Assembly (NCBI RefSeq): GCF_002964665.1
Contig: NZ_PQBZ01000034.1
Span: forward strand, 186,429 to 250,428
DNA from: Pseudoalteromonas sp. T1lg23B
GTDB lineage: Bacteria; Pseudomonadota; Gammaproteobacteria; Enterobacterales; Alteromonadaceae
Length of the DNA: 64,000 nt
Reading direction: 5' to 3'
Made by a program: the position numbers and the translations under genes. Shown here piece after piece: positions 37,001 through 45,800 of the stretch. Each line of letters opens with the position of its first letter. Within the stretch, counting starts at the first letter, position 1. The notes beneath the pieces are model-generated. The model was given only the letters and a program-made list of their open reading frames with translations, did not search any database and was not told the DNA's origin.

Positions 37001-40000
37001 AGCCTATGTGTTCAGGGGTACGTCATGGTGCAATTGCAGATAATCTAGTACTGGATTACGGTAGCGAACAAGCACTGGAAATCATACGCGCTCAAGCAGA
37101 TTCAATTGCAGCGGTGTTGGTAGAGCCGGTGCAGAGTCGTTACCCCCAGTTACAACCATGGGAATTTTTACATCAGTTAAGAGCATTGACCAAAGAACTT
37201 GGCATTGCCTTAATATTCGATGAAATGATCACAGGCTTTAGGGCACATCCAGGTGGTGTACAAGCCTTGCTGGGTATTCAGGCTGATATGGCAACCTATG
37301 GCAAGATTGTTGGTGGTGGTATGCCGATTGGCGTGGTTGCAGGTAGTGCTCAATATCTCGATTGCATTGATGGCGGCGCATGGCAATACGGCGATCAATC
37401 CTATCCGCAAGTGGATACTACTTTCTTCGCAGGTACATTCTGTAAACATCCTTTGGCGATGGCATGTGCGAAAGCCGTGCTGAGTGAAATTAAAAATCGA
37501 GGCGCACAGTGCCAAAAACAAATAAGTGAAAAAACCACGTATTTAAAAGACACCCTTAACGCGTTTTTTGAATCTCACAGCATTCCCATCAGTATTGAGT
37601 CATTTGCATCGTTATTTCGGTTCAGATTTAATCAGAACTTGGACGTGTTCTTCTATGAAATGCTTAATCGCGGAGTCTTTATTTGGGAAGGCCGTAATTG
37701 TTTCTTAAGCGATGCACACACTGATGCGGATGTTGAGGCGATAATTAAAGCGGTAAAAGACAGTGTACTTGCATTACAGAAAGCGGGCTATTTTGGTGCG
37801 GTTGTCGTTGATATAGCACCGCAAACTGACGAATTTGCGCTCACCCAAGCGCAGCAACAATTGCTCGCTTTAGCGCTTCGCAGTGATGAGGGAGCAAAAG
37901 CATATCATCTACAAGCAACTGTGAAACTACAAGGTACGCTTGATAAAAAGCGGCTTCAAAGGGCAATAGAGAAAGTATATTGCAATATTGCGGTGTTAAA
38001 TTATGGCATAAATACAGACAAACTCTGCCATCAGAGCCGACAAGAAGCGATGGCACAACTTGAGGTTATTGAGCTTAGCCGCAACGACTCAATCCAAAGC
38101 CAATTACAAACCTTGCGTTACCAGCCATTTAACTTTGAACTTGGTGACTTATGCCGTTTTACATTGATTGTTGCTGATGAGCATACGCATTATCTAAGTA
38201 TTGTGGCGCACCATGTGTTGTTTGATGGCATTGCGATGGCACAGTTACTGGACTATGTGGCGCAGTTTTATAGTCAGCCCGCTATGGGAACCACACCACA
38301 GTTTGTGCATTTTAGTGACTATGTGGACGCACTGGAAGACTACCTCGCGTCGCCGCGCTGTGCGGCCGATGAACAATATTGGCTTAACCAACTAGCCGAT
38401 TGCGCAAGTGTGTCTTTACCAAAAAGTGCTACTAGCAAGCAAACTTCGAGCTACGAAGTAGATAGCTTAAAGTACACAATGGGTAGAGATGCCATAAATA
38501 ACGTTACAACGTTGGCTAAACAACAGGGCTGTGGTCAATTTGCAACCTTACTTGCGGTATACATGCTGTGGTTGCATAAACTGACCCGAGAGTCGATTGT
38601 TACTGTGGCTATTCCTGTATCAGATAGGCAGCTGCTTGCCGAGCGTCATGACTCTGCGTTGTTAGACCAAGGATTGGTGGGTTATTGTACCAATATCTTG
38701 CCTATCACGGTTAATGTAGAAGCAGCTAGAGATGTTGCCTCGCTAGTGAAAATGGTGCAAACCCAACTGCTTGATGCCTTCGAGCACCAACACTATCCGT
38801 ATTCGGCGTTAACTCATCAAAAGGTGAATTTGCCTGCGACTTTGTTTAACTTGGATAAGGTACAGAGTTTACCTGATTTTGCAGGATTAACAGCACAGGA
38901 TGTAAGTAGTTCAGCGCAATATGGTCAATTTGAGTTAAGTTGTAACCTTGTCTGTATTGAGCAGCAATGGTCTTTGCAGGTTGAGTTCAATAAAGGCAAG
39001 TTTGAGCGTGGTATGGTTGAGCACCATGTGCAAAGCCTGATGTCATTATTCGGTGAATTACAAAGTAGTGACACATTGTCGAGCAGAGCGTGTTCATTGC
39101 TGGATAATCAGCAATACCATAGTGTGCTACTTGCACCTCTACAACAAGGCCAGTGCGAGCTGCCAATCAGTGCAAGTGTGGTAAGTGATTTTGCAGATGT
39201 GGTAAAGCGTTACCCTGAGCATATTGCGCTTCAAAGTGAACAACAAAGCTTGAGCTATCGTGAACTTGACGAGCGGGTAAATCAAATGGCGCGATACCTA
39301 GCTAAAAAAGGGGTATCTGAAGGACAGTTGATTGCCATCGCATTACCAAGACGCAATGAATTGCTTATCACCATAATGGCGATTATGAAGCTTGGCGCGG
39401 CATACTTGCCACTGGATTTAGCCTACCCAGAATCACGCATCAAAGACATTCTTGATGATGCTAACGTCACAATGCTGATATGTGATAGCCAAAGTGACGG
39501 TAGTGTTGTGGTGCAGCAAAGTGGCTACAGCGTTGTTGATATAGACAACGATGCACAGCGAATCGCGGCACAAAGTAACACTTCATGCTCGGTGGATTTA
39601 ACCGCGGAACATCGCGCTTATGTTATTTACACTTCCGGTTCTACCGGCCGTCCTAAAGGCGTTGAAATTAGCCACGGTGGGCTTATTAATTTTCTCAGAG
39701 CAATGCAAGTTGAGCCCGGGATACATGTCGATGATAAGCTGCTTGCGGTTACGACCATAGCGTTTGACATTGCTATGCTGGAATTGCTTTTGCCGTTAAC
39801 GGTTGGCGCAACAACCGTGATGGCAAACGAACAAGTTTGCAGTGACCCCAACGCTATCGTATCGCTTATCAACAGCGCCAATATCACTATCATACAAGCC
39901 ACGCCAACTTTATGGCGATTATTACTGCGTACAGAACCCCGCTGTGCTAATGGGCTCAAGGTTTTATGTGGCGGCGAGCCGTTAGATCAAGCACTTGCAA

Positions 40001-41049
40001 GCGAAGTGCTGGTCCACGGTGGCGAGCTTTGGAACATGTATGGCCCCACAGAAACAACGATTTGGTCAGCAGTTAGCCACGTTACAGATGCACAGCACAT
40101 CACCATAGGTGCTGGAATTGCCAATACTAGTTTATTGGTGATGGACGAATTAGCGCAAAACCACGCCTTGCCATTGCCAATTGGTGTCTGGGGGGAATTA
40201 TGGATTGGTGGTGCAGGGGTCGCAAAGGGCTACCTAAATAGAGCCGCACTAACCGATGAACGGTTTGTCAATCATGAGTTTGTTTCACAGCTGCAACAGC
40301 GTGTCTATAAAACGGGTGATAGAGCAAGGCGTTTGGCTGACGGTCGTATTGAGCTACAAGGTCGATTAGACCAACAGGTTAAACTAAATGGTCATCGCAT
40401 CGAGTTGGGTGAAATCGAATACCATATTTCGCAGTTGCTTGGCTGCTCTTACGTCAAGGTACTCATTGTCTCTCCAAGCACTGGCCAAAACGCACTATGT
40501 GCCTATTGTTTGGATGCAGAGCAATTGCAGTCCCGTTGGACACTCCCTTTGCTACGTCAACAGCTAGCACAGTATTTACCGAACTACATGCTACCTGAAC
40601 ACCTTTGTTGGTTAACGCATTGGCCAACCACTGCAAATGGTAAGTTGGATACTAAAGCATTACCTGATGTGCAACCTCAGCGGGTAGGCGATTGTGAGAT
40701 GCAATTGCCACATACACCCAGCGAAGAGGTGCTACTGAAATGTTATTTAAACATTTTACAGCGTGAAAAGCTCAGTACCACACAAAGCTTTTTTGACGGC
40801 GGCGGTAATTCGGTACTGGCAATGCAACTGGTATCGAATATCAACACGGAATTTGGGGTACGTATCACGGTTGCAGATGTTTTTGATTACCCGAGCGTAT
40901 TACAACTTGCTCAACGTATTGACGACTTGTTGAGTGCTCGCTCAGCAGCCAGTGCCGCCCCTAAAGTACAGCAGGTTAGCGATGTAGTTAGTGGCCGAGA
41001 TATCAGTGACGCGTTAGCGGATCAATCCATGACGGAGATGGACTTGTAA
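31045..41049 (+). CDS. Hybrid PKS/NRPS megasynthase: FAAL-ACP-KS-AT-ACP-aminotransferase-C-A(Gly)-PCP
   Basis: The protein has 3334 residues. A fatty acyl-AMP ligase (about 10-580, YTSGSTGNPKG) loads ACP1 (Ser644, GIDSM). KS (725-1145) has Cys883 in DTACSSS, His1018 and His1058. AT (1230-1530) has Ser1327 in GHSVG and an AFHS motif fitting malonyl-CoA. ACP2 carries Ser1640. A class III-type PLP aminotransferase (about 1855-2265) has Lys2087 in YGKIVGGG. C (HHVLFDG, His2389-2390) is followed by A with code DILQLGMIWK (glycine-type) and PCP Ser3256. The order is that of MycA/ItuA-type proteins making beta-amino fatty acids, except that the AT is built in. There is no KR, so the beta-keto group is free for transamination. 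The C-terminus (SMTEMDL) is a likely docking tail. The next gene starts 2 bases later. Confidence 0.93.
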   Translation: MNTNIVASLVSLAKTRGDDVAYQYFFEDEQPSKTLTYAQLDQNARTIASQLKTHFKKGDRALLLYNSGFEFVEAFFACLYAGVVAVPAYPPKKNQNIDRLRSIIVDAGASGALTTVRIHDIARPLFESEPSLTDLPIFTTDEHSSIVEPLSWHDINVESSDLAFLQYTSGSTGNPKGVMVDHANIMDNEEMMKLAFGHDESTPIVSWLPHFHDMGLIFGIMHPIYIGAPAALMNPTYFLQKPVRWLKLLSETKALTSSAPNFAYDLCVDTVKDDELETLDLSNWRCALNGAEPVRASTLERFYQKFKRCGLTRQSISPCYGMAETTLFATGGKLSQLTKVLKLNAEQMHQGKAVLVAQYQQEQPFYDFDGQDDEQSYHAISCGVSWQNHTIVIVNPESKQRCEEGTIGEIWVKGASVAKGYWQNEQATEETFNAYIADEHDGPYLRTGDLGFMYQDELYVTGRCKDVLIFRGKNYYPQDIELTVTESHQALDNNGGAAFSVTTPNGDEGLVVVQQVKRTALRKLDVEQVFSTVTQAIIEQHGVTPYELVLIKPGRVLKTSSGKIQRQENKRHYLNNRFEPIARSRDIKHKNSDSSVSLQNEKGLDKAMRDRVQKLVKEVIAFEVDKDAHSLDVDATFQSLGIDSMKAVRISGELMEMHNIELEATVLYEHPSIAQLTQYLCEFEAVQQAFKNTPHSVKVDIKAPEQNIATHTPKQDALMYDDNDIAVIGMACRYPQAEDLSAYWQLLVNKVDAISTPSAQRLSLCQQLQENRMGGYLDEIDSFDAAMFALSPTEAKFIDPQHRILLEATYHAIEAAGYRPEELAGESVGVYVGISQNDYFLLSQQAQSENPYLGTGTALSIAANRLSYTYNFTGPSIAIDTACSSSLVALHQAMQAIRAKEIPLALVSGVNLILSNEVTDACQSAQMLSADGHCKTFSQAANGYVRSEGVGSILIKPLAQALADKDPIYGVLKGSAVNQDGRSNGLTAPNSGAQQKVINAALANAAVSGADIQYVETHGTGTELGDPIEVSALNKTYGALRTSQQPLILGSTKANIGHLESGAGIAGLIKALLCLQHKQIPGQRYVEQLNPHIAWDKMSLTVKSDLTDWPEHQGKAAMAAVSSFGFGGTNAHVICCEAPLQCTAALDITQANKPYILPLSAKSETSLLQLIDRYAQRLSNASDEQFDALVHTLAHRPFVKGFRVGVYATSRSQLLANLEQGNHQAHKEPSNKPGQVFLFTGQGAQYYAMGKALYDTQPVFKEAIEQCDELLADKLGERLLDVLYTDDTAELLHQTKWTQVAIFAIEYALCKLWISLGMIPDKLIGHSVGEYASACIAGVFSLPDAIKLITARAMLMEQLKATGSMVSARCDESLAQELIKPYSEEAAISAYHGESGVVFSGSDEAIKYICEQLAQRDIKYKALNTARAFHSPLMQPMLADFKAVAETIAYGLPRYEFISSVTGQPEQQALCHPDYWVEQITKPVLFANTLTHLASVEHFCVIEMGPKPVLSAIVQENLPRANCEYISVLHSKGDGFERYAAAIARAFELGIDVSWSEIYPSSDVIRQPLPSYPFAKSRFWVVGEPVNQSASQIDTQPQGSEQSRHDAISRFVLNTLSSLLSIPVSDIEVQQPLLEMGVDSLMIMQAVRTYEKEFSLEFSVRQFYEELSTVERLVDYIERHSDYQTAPAPLPASTDTPTPAQNEVRVSNGNTIGTVNEQVLTAICKEQLQAAASVTSEQARLSVDAVSARQLQMLQGLVVTQAPSAAAQSVNLTIAQSKVSNMVTTELTQKASVLPGFQSKQLSAQQGSEQSKRYQAELAKNYCDKTVSSKQLVAEHRVHLADCRASAGFRLSSKEMLYPVFAKRCEGARIWDIDDNEYIDITMDFGVNLFGHKPEFITQAMLTQIDSGMQLGLASPLACDVAKLISELTELERVTFCNSGTEAVMTAVRLARTHSKRDKIVQFNGAYHGHYDGTLAHPTPTGDDVEPMCSGVRHGAIADNLVLDYGSEQALEIIRAQADSIAAVLVEPVQSRYPQLQPWEFLHQLRALTKELGIALIFDEMITGFRAHPGGVQALLGIQADMATYGKIVGGGMPIGVVAGSAQYLDCIDGGAWQYGDQSYPQVDTTFFAGTFCKHPLAMACAKAVLSEIKNRGAQCQKQISEKTTYLKDTLNAFFESHSIPISIESFASLFRFRFNQNLDVFFYEMLNRGVFIWEGRNCFLSDAHTDADVEAIIKAVKDSVLALQKAGYFGAVVVDIAPQTDEFALTQAQQQLLALALRSDEGAKAYHLQATVKLQGTLDKKRLQRAIEKVYCNIAVLNYGINTDKLCHQSRQEAMAQLEVIELSRNDSIQSQLQTLRYQPFNFELGDLCRFTLIVADEHTHYLSIVAHHVLFDGIAMAQLLDYVAQFYSQPAMGTTPQFVHFSDYVDALEDYLASPRCAADEQYWLNQLADCASVSLPKSATSKQTSSYEVDSLKYTMGRDAINNVTTLAKQQGCGQFATLLAVYMLWLHKLTRESIVTVAIPVSDRQLLAERHDSALLDQGLVGYCTNILPITVNVEAARDVASLVKMVQTQLLDAFEHQHYPYSALTHQKVNLPATLFNLDKVQSLPDFAGLTAQDVSSSAQYGQFELSCNLVCIEQQWSLQVEFNKGKFERGMVEHHVQSLMSLFGELQSSDTLSSRACSLLDNQQYHSVLLAPLQQGQCELPISASVVSDFADVVKRYPEHIALQSEQQSLSYRELDERVNQMARYLAKKGVSEGQLIAIALPRRNELLITIMAIMKLGAAYLPLDLAYPESRIKDILDDANVTMLICDSQSDGSVVVQQSGYSVVDIDNDAQRIAAQSNTSCSVDLTAEHRAYVIYTSGSTGRPKGVEISHGGLINFLRAMQVEPGIHVDDKLLAVTTIAFDIAMLELLLPLTVGATTVMANEQVCSDPNAIVSLINSANITIIQATPTLWRLLLRTEPRCANGLKVLCGGEPLDQALASEVLVHGGELWNMYGPTETTIWSAVSHVTDAQHITIGAGIANTSLLVMDELAQNHALPLPIGVWGELWIGGAGVAKGYLNRAALTDERFVNHEFVSQLQQRVYKTGDRARRLADGRIELQGRLDQQVKLNGHRIELGEIEYHISQLLGCSYVKVLIVSPSTGQNALCAYCLDAEQLQSRWTLPLLRQQLAQYLPNYMLPEHLCWLTHWPTTANGKLDTKALPDVQPQRVGDCEMQLPHTPSEEVLLKCYLNILQREKLSTTQSFFDGGGNSVLAMQLVSNINTEFGVRITVADVFDYPSVLQLAQRIDDLLSARSAASAAPKVQQVSDVVSGRDISDALADQSMTEMDL

Positions 41050-41051
41050 TA

Positions 41052-42896
41052 ATGGATAATTCAGCAATTCAAAGTTTGTTGGCCGAACTCGACGGCCTAG
41101 GTATTTATGTGTATCTGCAAGATGGTAAGTTAAAGCTCAGAACCAAATTAGCGAGTGTGCCAAGTGAACAGTTAGCGCGAATTAAGGCGCAAAAGGACCA
41201 GCTAATCGCTTACATGCAGCAGCATAATAAAAAGCAGGGCCGGTTATCATCAGCGCAACAACGAATTTGGTTTATCTCGCAATATGAAGGCCAATCTAAC
41301 GCCTATAACATGGCAGGGGTGGTGAAGCTTTCAAGGCCTGTTACGCTTCGTCAGGCTAATGATGCAATAGGTAGTTTGCTAATGCGTCATGAAGTGCTCA
41401 GATCTAACTTTAAATATGATGAGCAAGGGGCAATTCAATGCATTAACGAACGCCCAGAGTTTGCTTTGCAGGCGCAACCAGTGGCCCCAAATGTCAGTAA
41501 ATCTGACATTGTTAAGCGTTTAGATAAAGAACTAAGCTATTGTTTTGACCTTGAACATGATTTGTTGCTACGTGCCACTTTGTTTGTGGATGAAAGCACT
41601 CAGCAGGGGCAGTGGCTTTATGTTGCGATGCATCATATTGTCGCCGACGGTTGGTCTGTTGGGCTGTTTGTGCAAGCCTTACTGGAGGAGCTCAATGGGC
41701 AAAGTAACGGCGCGACTTCACACGCTTTACAATACTTGGATTATGTACACTGGGAGCAGCAATACCAACGTACCGATGAGTATCAAAATCAGTTAGGGTA
41801 TTGGCGCGAGCAGCTAACAGAACTTGAATTGTTCGAGCTGCCCACTAGTTACCCTCGCAATGCCAACAAAAGCTATCGTGGTCGTACACATCACTTTGTG
41901 ATTGATGGCCCACGGTTAGCGTCCTTCAACAGCCAGTGTAAGTCTTTAGAAATCACACAATTTGCCGGCTTGTTGAGTGTTTTTTACGCGCTGTTGCACC
42001 GCTATAGTCAAAAGCTGGATATCATCTTGGGCGTGCCAGTGCTCAATCGCTCGATGGCAGAATTTGAATCGATGATCGGTTGCTTTATCAATACCTTACC
42101 TTTGCGAGTTCAGGTTGATGAAGCTATCAACTTTTGCACGTTGACTGCTCAGGTAAAAGAGACTGTAAAACAAGGTTTAGCGCATCAAAACGTGGCAATC
42201 GAAGATATTATTCGCTCCCTTGACTTGACCAAGTCCAGTGCCCATTCGGCGTTGTTCCAAGTATTGTTTAATTACAATGGGGTTGGACTTGATACATTGT
42301 CAAACGGTGATTTATCTGCACAAGTGTTCCCGGTTGATAACCATAGCGCTAAATTCGACCTAACGTTAAACATTACCCAAACTGATGCGGGTTTGGCCGC
42401 AACCATTGATTATTGTGACAGTTTATTCGATGCACAATTAATGAATGATCTCGGTGATGATTTTGTCGCACTCACAGAGGCGTTTTACACGCAACCTGAC
42501 AGTCCAATAACACAACTTCAACTGCCAAGTATCCTTAGGGCAAATCAATTACTAGACAATCAGGCTAAAGCGAACAGTCACTCGGTTTTGGAATCAATCT
42601 TAACGCATGGTCAAACCCATCCAGAAAAGATTGCATTGCTTGAACAGGGCACTGAACCACGACAGCTCAGTTATGGTGAACTTGATAGGCAAAGTGCACT
42701 AGTTGCACACTCTATCTGTAAACATAAGCAGTTCTCGGGTTACGCACCTATTGCACTTTTGGTGCCGCGTACCATCAACAGTGTGGTGGCGATGATGGCG
42801 GTGTTACGTTCGGGTCATGCTTATTTACCGCTTGAACAAGGCACACCTGTTAGTCGAATCATCGAAGTGCTGCATCAAGCACAGTTTGCAATCTAA
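41052..42896 (+). CDS. NRPS, 5-prime part of a frame-shifted gene: docking-C-A (A domain cut)
   Basis: 614 residues are read before a stop at 42894-42896. Residues 1-60 form a TubC-type N-terminal docking domain. A complete C domain follows (about 70-485; MHHIVADGWS with His194-195). Then comes the start of an adenylation domain (from about 505, LSYGELDRQSALVAH and LRSGHAYLPLEQGTP). The A domain stops in the middle of its N-terminal lobe, before the P-loop, and continues in another frame immediately downstream, so this is half of one original gene of about 3300 residues. Alone it could not activate an amino acid. It starts 2 bases after the preceding stop, coupled to it. Confidence 0.85.
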   Translation: MDNSAIQSLLAELDGLGIYVYLQDGKLKLRTKLASVPSEQLARIKAQKDQLIAYMQQHNKKQGRLSSAQQRIWFISQYEGQSNAYNMAGVVKLSRPVTLRQANDAIGSLLMRHEVLRSNFKYDEQGAIQCINERPEFALQAQPVAPNVSKSDIVKRLDKELSYCFDLEHDLLLRATLFVDESTQQGQWLYVAMHHIVADGWSVGLFVQALLEELNGQSNGATSHALQYLDYVHWEQQYQRTDEYQNQLGYWREQLTELELFELPTSYPRNANKSYRGRTHHFVIDGPRLASFNSQCKSLEITQFAGLLSVFYALLHRYSQKLDIILGVPVLNRSMAEFESMIGCFINTLPLRVQVDEAINFCTLTAQVKETVKQGLAHQNVAIEDIIRSLDLTKSSAHSALFQVLFNYNGVGLDTLSNGDLSAQVFPVDNHSAKFDLTLNITQTDAGLAATIDYCDSLFDAQLMNDLGDDFVALTEAFYTQPDSPITQLQLPSILRANQLLDNQAKANSHSVLESILTHGQTHPEKIALLEQGTEPRQLSYGELDRQSALVAHSICKHKQFSGYAPIALLVPRTINSVVAMMAVLRSGHAYLPLEQGTPVSRIIEVLHQAQFAI

Positions 42897-42899
42897 TTG
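42888..42899 (+). other. Frameshift site in the second NRPS gene
   Basis: The first frame reads GCA ATC TAA (stop). The other frame continues from CTA ATT GTT ATT GAT GAT. Adding one base, for example ATC TTA ATT GTT ATT, restores an unbroken QAQFAI-LIVIDDTSL reading, which is what A domains have here. A single-base deletion is the simplest explanation. There is no typical slippery heptamer plus structure for programmed shifting. Confidence 0.85.
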
Positions 42900-45800
42900 T
42901 TATTGATGATACGTCATTATCTGATGCGGATTTGGACACATTAAGTCATGCACAAATTCATAGTCATAGATTTAGCCAACTAGACCAAGGCGACATAGCA
43001 GCACACCAAGCCGTAGATATCGATAACAGCGATTGTGCTTATGTGATGTTTACTTCGGGTTCAACGGGGAAACCAAAAGGTGTCATGATCTCTCATCATG
43101 CATTGAATAGTTATGTTGCCGGGGTGAGTGAAGTGTTGGAGGTGTCATCACAGACGCGTTCAGCGATTGTAACAGGCTTAGCGACCGATTTATGTTTAAC
43201 AGGGCTATATCCTGTGTTGGCGCAAGGAGGTTGCGTAGCATTAATCGCGGCAAACAGTGAGTTTTCAGAGCCACAGCAAATCGTAACAGAACTTATAGAC
43301 AGCCAAGCTAACTTTATTAAGATCACACCGTCTTTTGCCAATGAGTTACTGCCGCAAATAGCTGAATTAACAAACAAGCCAGCCATTGAACAATGGGTGC
43401 TAGGCGGGGAGGCGCTCACCGATAAACTCGTTTGCCAAATAAGACGTAATTTTCCAAAGGCAAACATCGTCAACCATTACGGCCCAACTGAAACTTGTGT
43501 TGGCGTAACGTGTAATCAGCTTACATCTGAAAGTACGCAGAATTGGGGCAGCTTCAGCATAGGTAAGCCGCTTTGCCACGTAGAAGTTAAAATTCTTAAT
43601 GAGCAGCAACAGGGCGTACCAGTGGGTATGCCTGGTGAGCTATATATTGGTGGCCAAAGTGTTGCGTTAGGCTATATCAATGCGTCGCAATTGACGGAAA
43701 AGTATTTCGTCACTTTAGAGAATAACCAGCGGTTTTATCGTAGCGGCGATCGTGTCAGATTGAATCAAGCGGGTGAGATTGAGTACCTCGGTAGGTTAGA
43801 CAATCAGCCTAAAGTTCGTGGCTATCGCGTGGACTTAACTGATATTGAAGCCAAACTTAATGCGCTACCTGAGGTTAAAGTTGCTGCGGTGGTTTGCCAA
43901 TCAAGCAACGGCCACACAAGTTTGATTGCGCATGTGGTTGCCAAGCACAGTGCACTCAGTGCCAAACAGCAGCAACACCGTATTAAGTCTGAACTAAAGT
44001 TACGTCTGGCAGAGCCTATGATCCCAAGTGTGATAGTGCTACATGATAAGCTACCCATGCTTGCAAATGGCAAAATAGATCGCACACAACTGTTACAACA
44101 TAAACCAGCGTTATCCGTTGCAAGTAATGACGCGGGTAACAGTGCTCAAACACCATTGCAAAATGAGCTGGTATGCTTGTTTAAGCAAATTGTTGCCTGC
44201 GATTATGTGGGTATCCATGATGACTTTTTTGCCATCGGTGGTCATTCGTTGTTAGCAATGCGTTTGCTGAACCAAATACGTGCGAAGTTGGGGTATACAT
44301 TAACGCTGAAAGAAATTTTTGCCAATCCAAGCGTGGCCGAACTTGCGCATACGATTGAATCTCAGAACAAACAAAGTATTACCCAGCCAGAGGTGTTAGA
44401 ACCACATTCATTATTTGGTGAGCATCCGTTATCGTTTTCTCAGCAACGCTTATGGTTTGTTGACCAGATGCAAGGGCATAGTAGTCAGTACAACTTACAG
44501 GGTGTTTTTAAGTTGGCTGGTCAATTAGATATTGATGCACTGACACTGGCCTTTTCACAGGTCATTGAGCAACAAAGTATTTTGCGCTTTAACTACCGAA
44601 AGGACACACAAGGGCAAGCGATTCAATATCTTAATAATGACCATGTGGTTAACATTATCCAACACGATCTCAGCGAGTACGATACGCAGACCCAAGCCCG
44701 TGAATTAGACAAAGCGATATTCGCCGACTACCAACATAGCTTCGATTTAACATCGGATTTGATGCTGCGAGTTACGCTCCTTAAATTGAGTGAACAGCAA
44801 CATACTTTGATAGTGACAATGCATCACATTGTATCAGATGGTTGGTCTATCGACTTGTTGTGTCAGTCGTTATCAACAGCGTATCAAAGTATTCGCCGCG
44901 GAGCACCAAGCTTAGCAGCACCACAATACAGCTATATCGATTATGTTTATTGGCAGCGAGCCCAGCAAGTGACAGCAACGACCACGCAGGATCTTGAGTA
45001 TTGGCGAGCACAGCTTGCAGATGCACCCAAGGTGCATGAATTGCCAACAGATCGTGAGCGTAGCAATAAGGTCATTGCCGGCGGCGCACTGTATTGTCAA
45101 CGCTTACCAAATCCATTAGCACGACAGCTTAGAGAGTTTGTAAAAAGTTCGGGCCATACCTTATTTGTGACATTGCAAACAGTCTTCGCTTTGTGGCTGA
45201 GTCGAGTATCTAATCAACATAGAGTCATGATTGGCACACCGGTATCTGGTCGAGCACGTACTGAATTTGAAGCCATTATTGGCAACTTCATTAATACCCT
45301 TGTGCTTAGTAGTGAGTTTGATGCACATACCACTTTCGAACAGGCATTAAGTCACGCTAAGACAACATTGAATGATGCATTGAAACACCAGCAATTGCCT
45401 TTTGATGCCTTGGTTGATGCGTTGGCAGGCGAGCGCAGTTTGGCAATTCATCCGCTGATGCAAATCGTATTTAGGGTGAATAATCAAGTCAATGAAGCAC
45501 TGGAACTAGATGGTTTGCAGGTTGATATTTACGACACGCAAGTGCGCAGTGCCAAACTCGATTTAGAAGTGAGCGTGATTGATGACGGTGACACTATGGT
45601 TATGGAGTGGCTATATGACACCGCCCTTTGGGATCACAATAGTGTGGTGCAGTTTTTTGAGCAATATTGCCATGTGCTCACTCAGTGTCTTGCTAATCAC
45701 ACATGTCAGGTTAAGCAGCTAGAATTATGTGCACCAGCACAGCGGCAGCAGTTGTTAGCACACGCACAGGTTTTGGAGGTTGACTCACAAGAGCAACATT

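Noticed and set aside
37200..37530. Reverse-strand open frames inside the megasynthase, dehydrogenase and peptidase genes
   Set aside because: They lie fully inside strongly coding genes, have no family resemblance and no ribosome-binding sites; treated as shadows.
42885..42935. Programmed ribosomal frameshifting between the two NRPS halves
   Set aside because: No slippery heptamer or downstream structure is evident, and such recoding is not known for NRPS genes. A single-base deletion or sequencing error is simpler.
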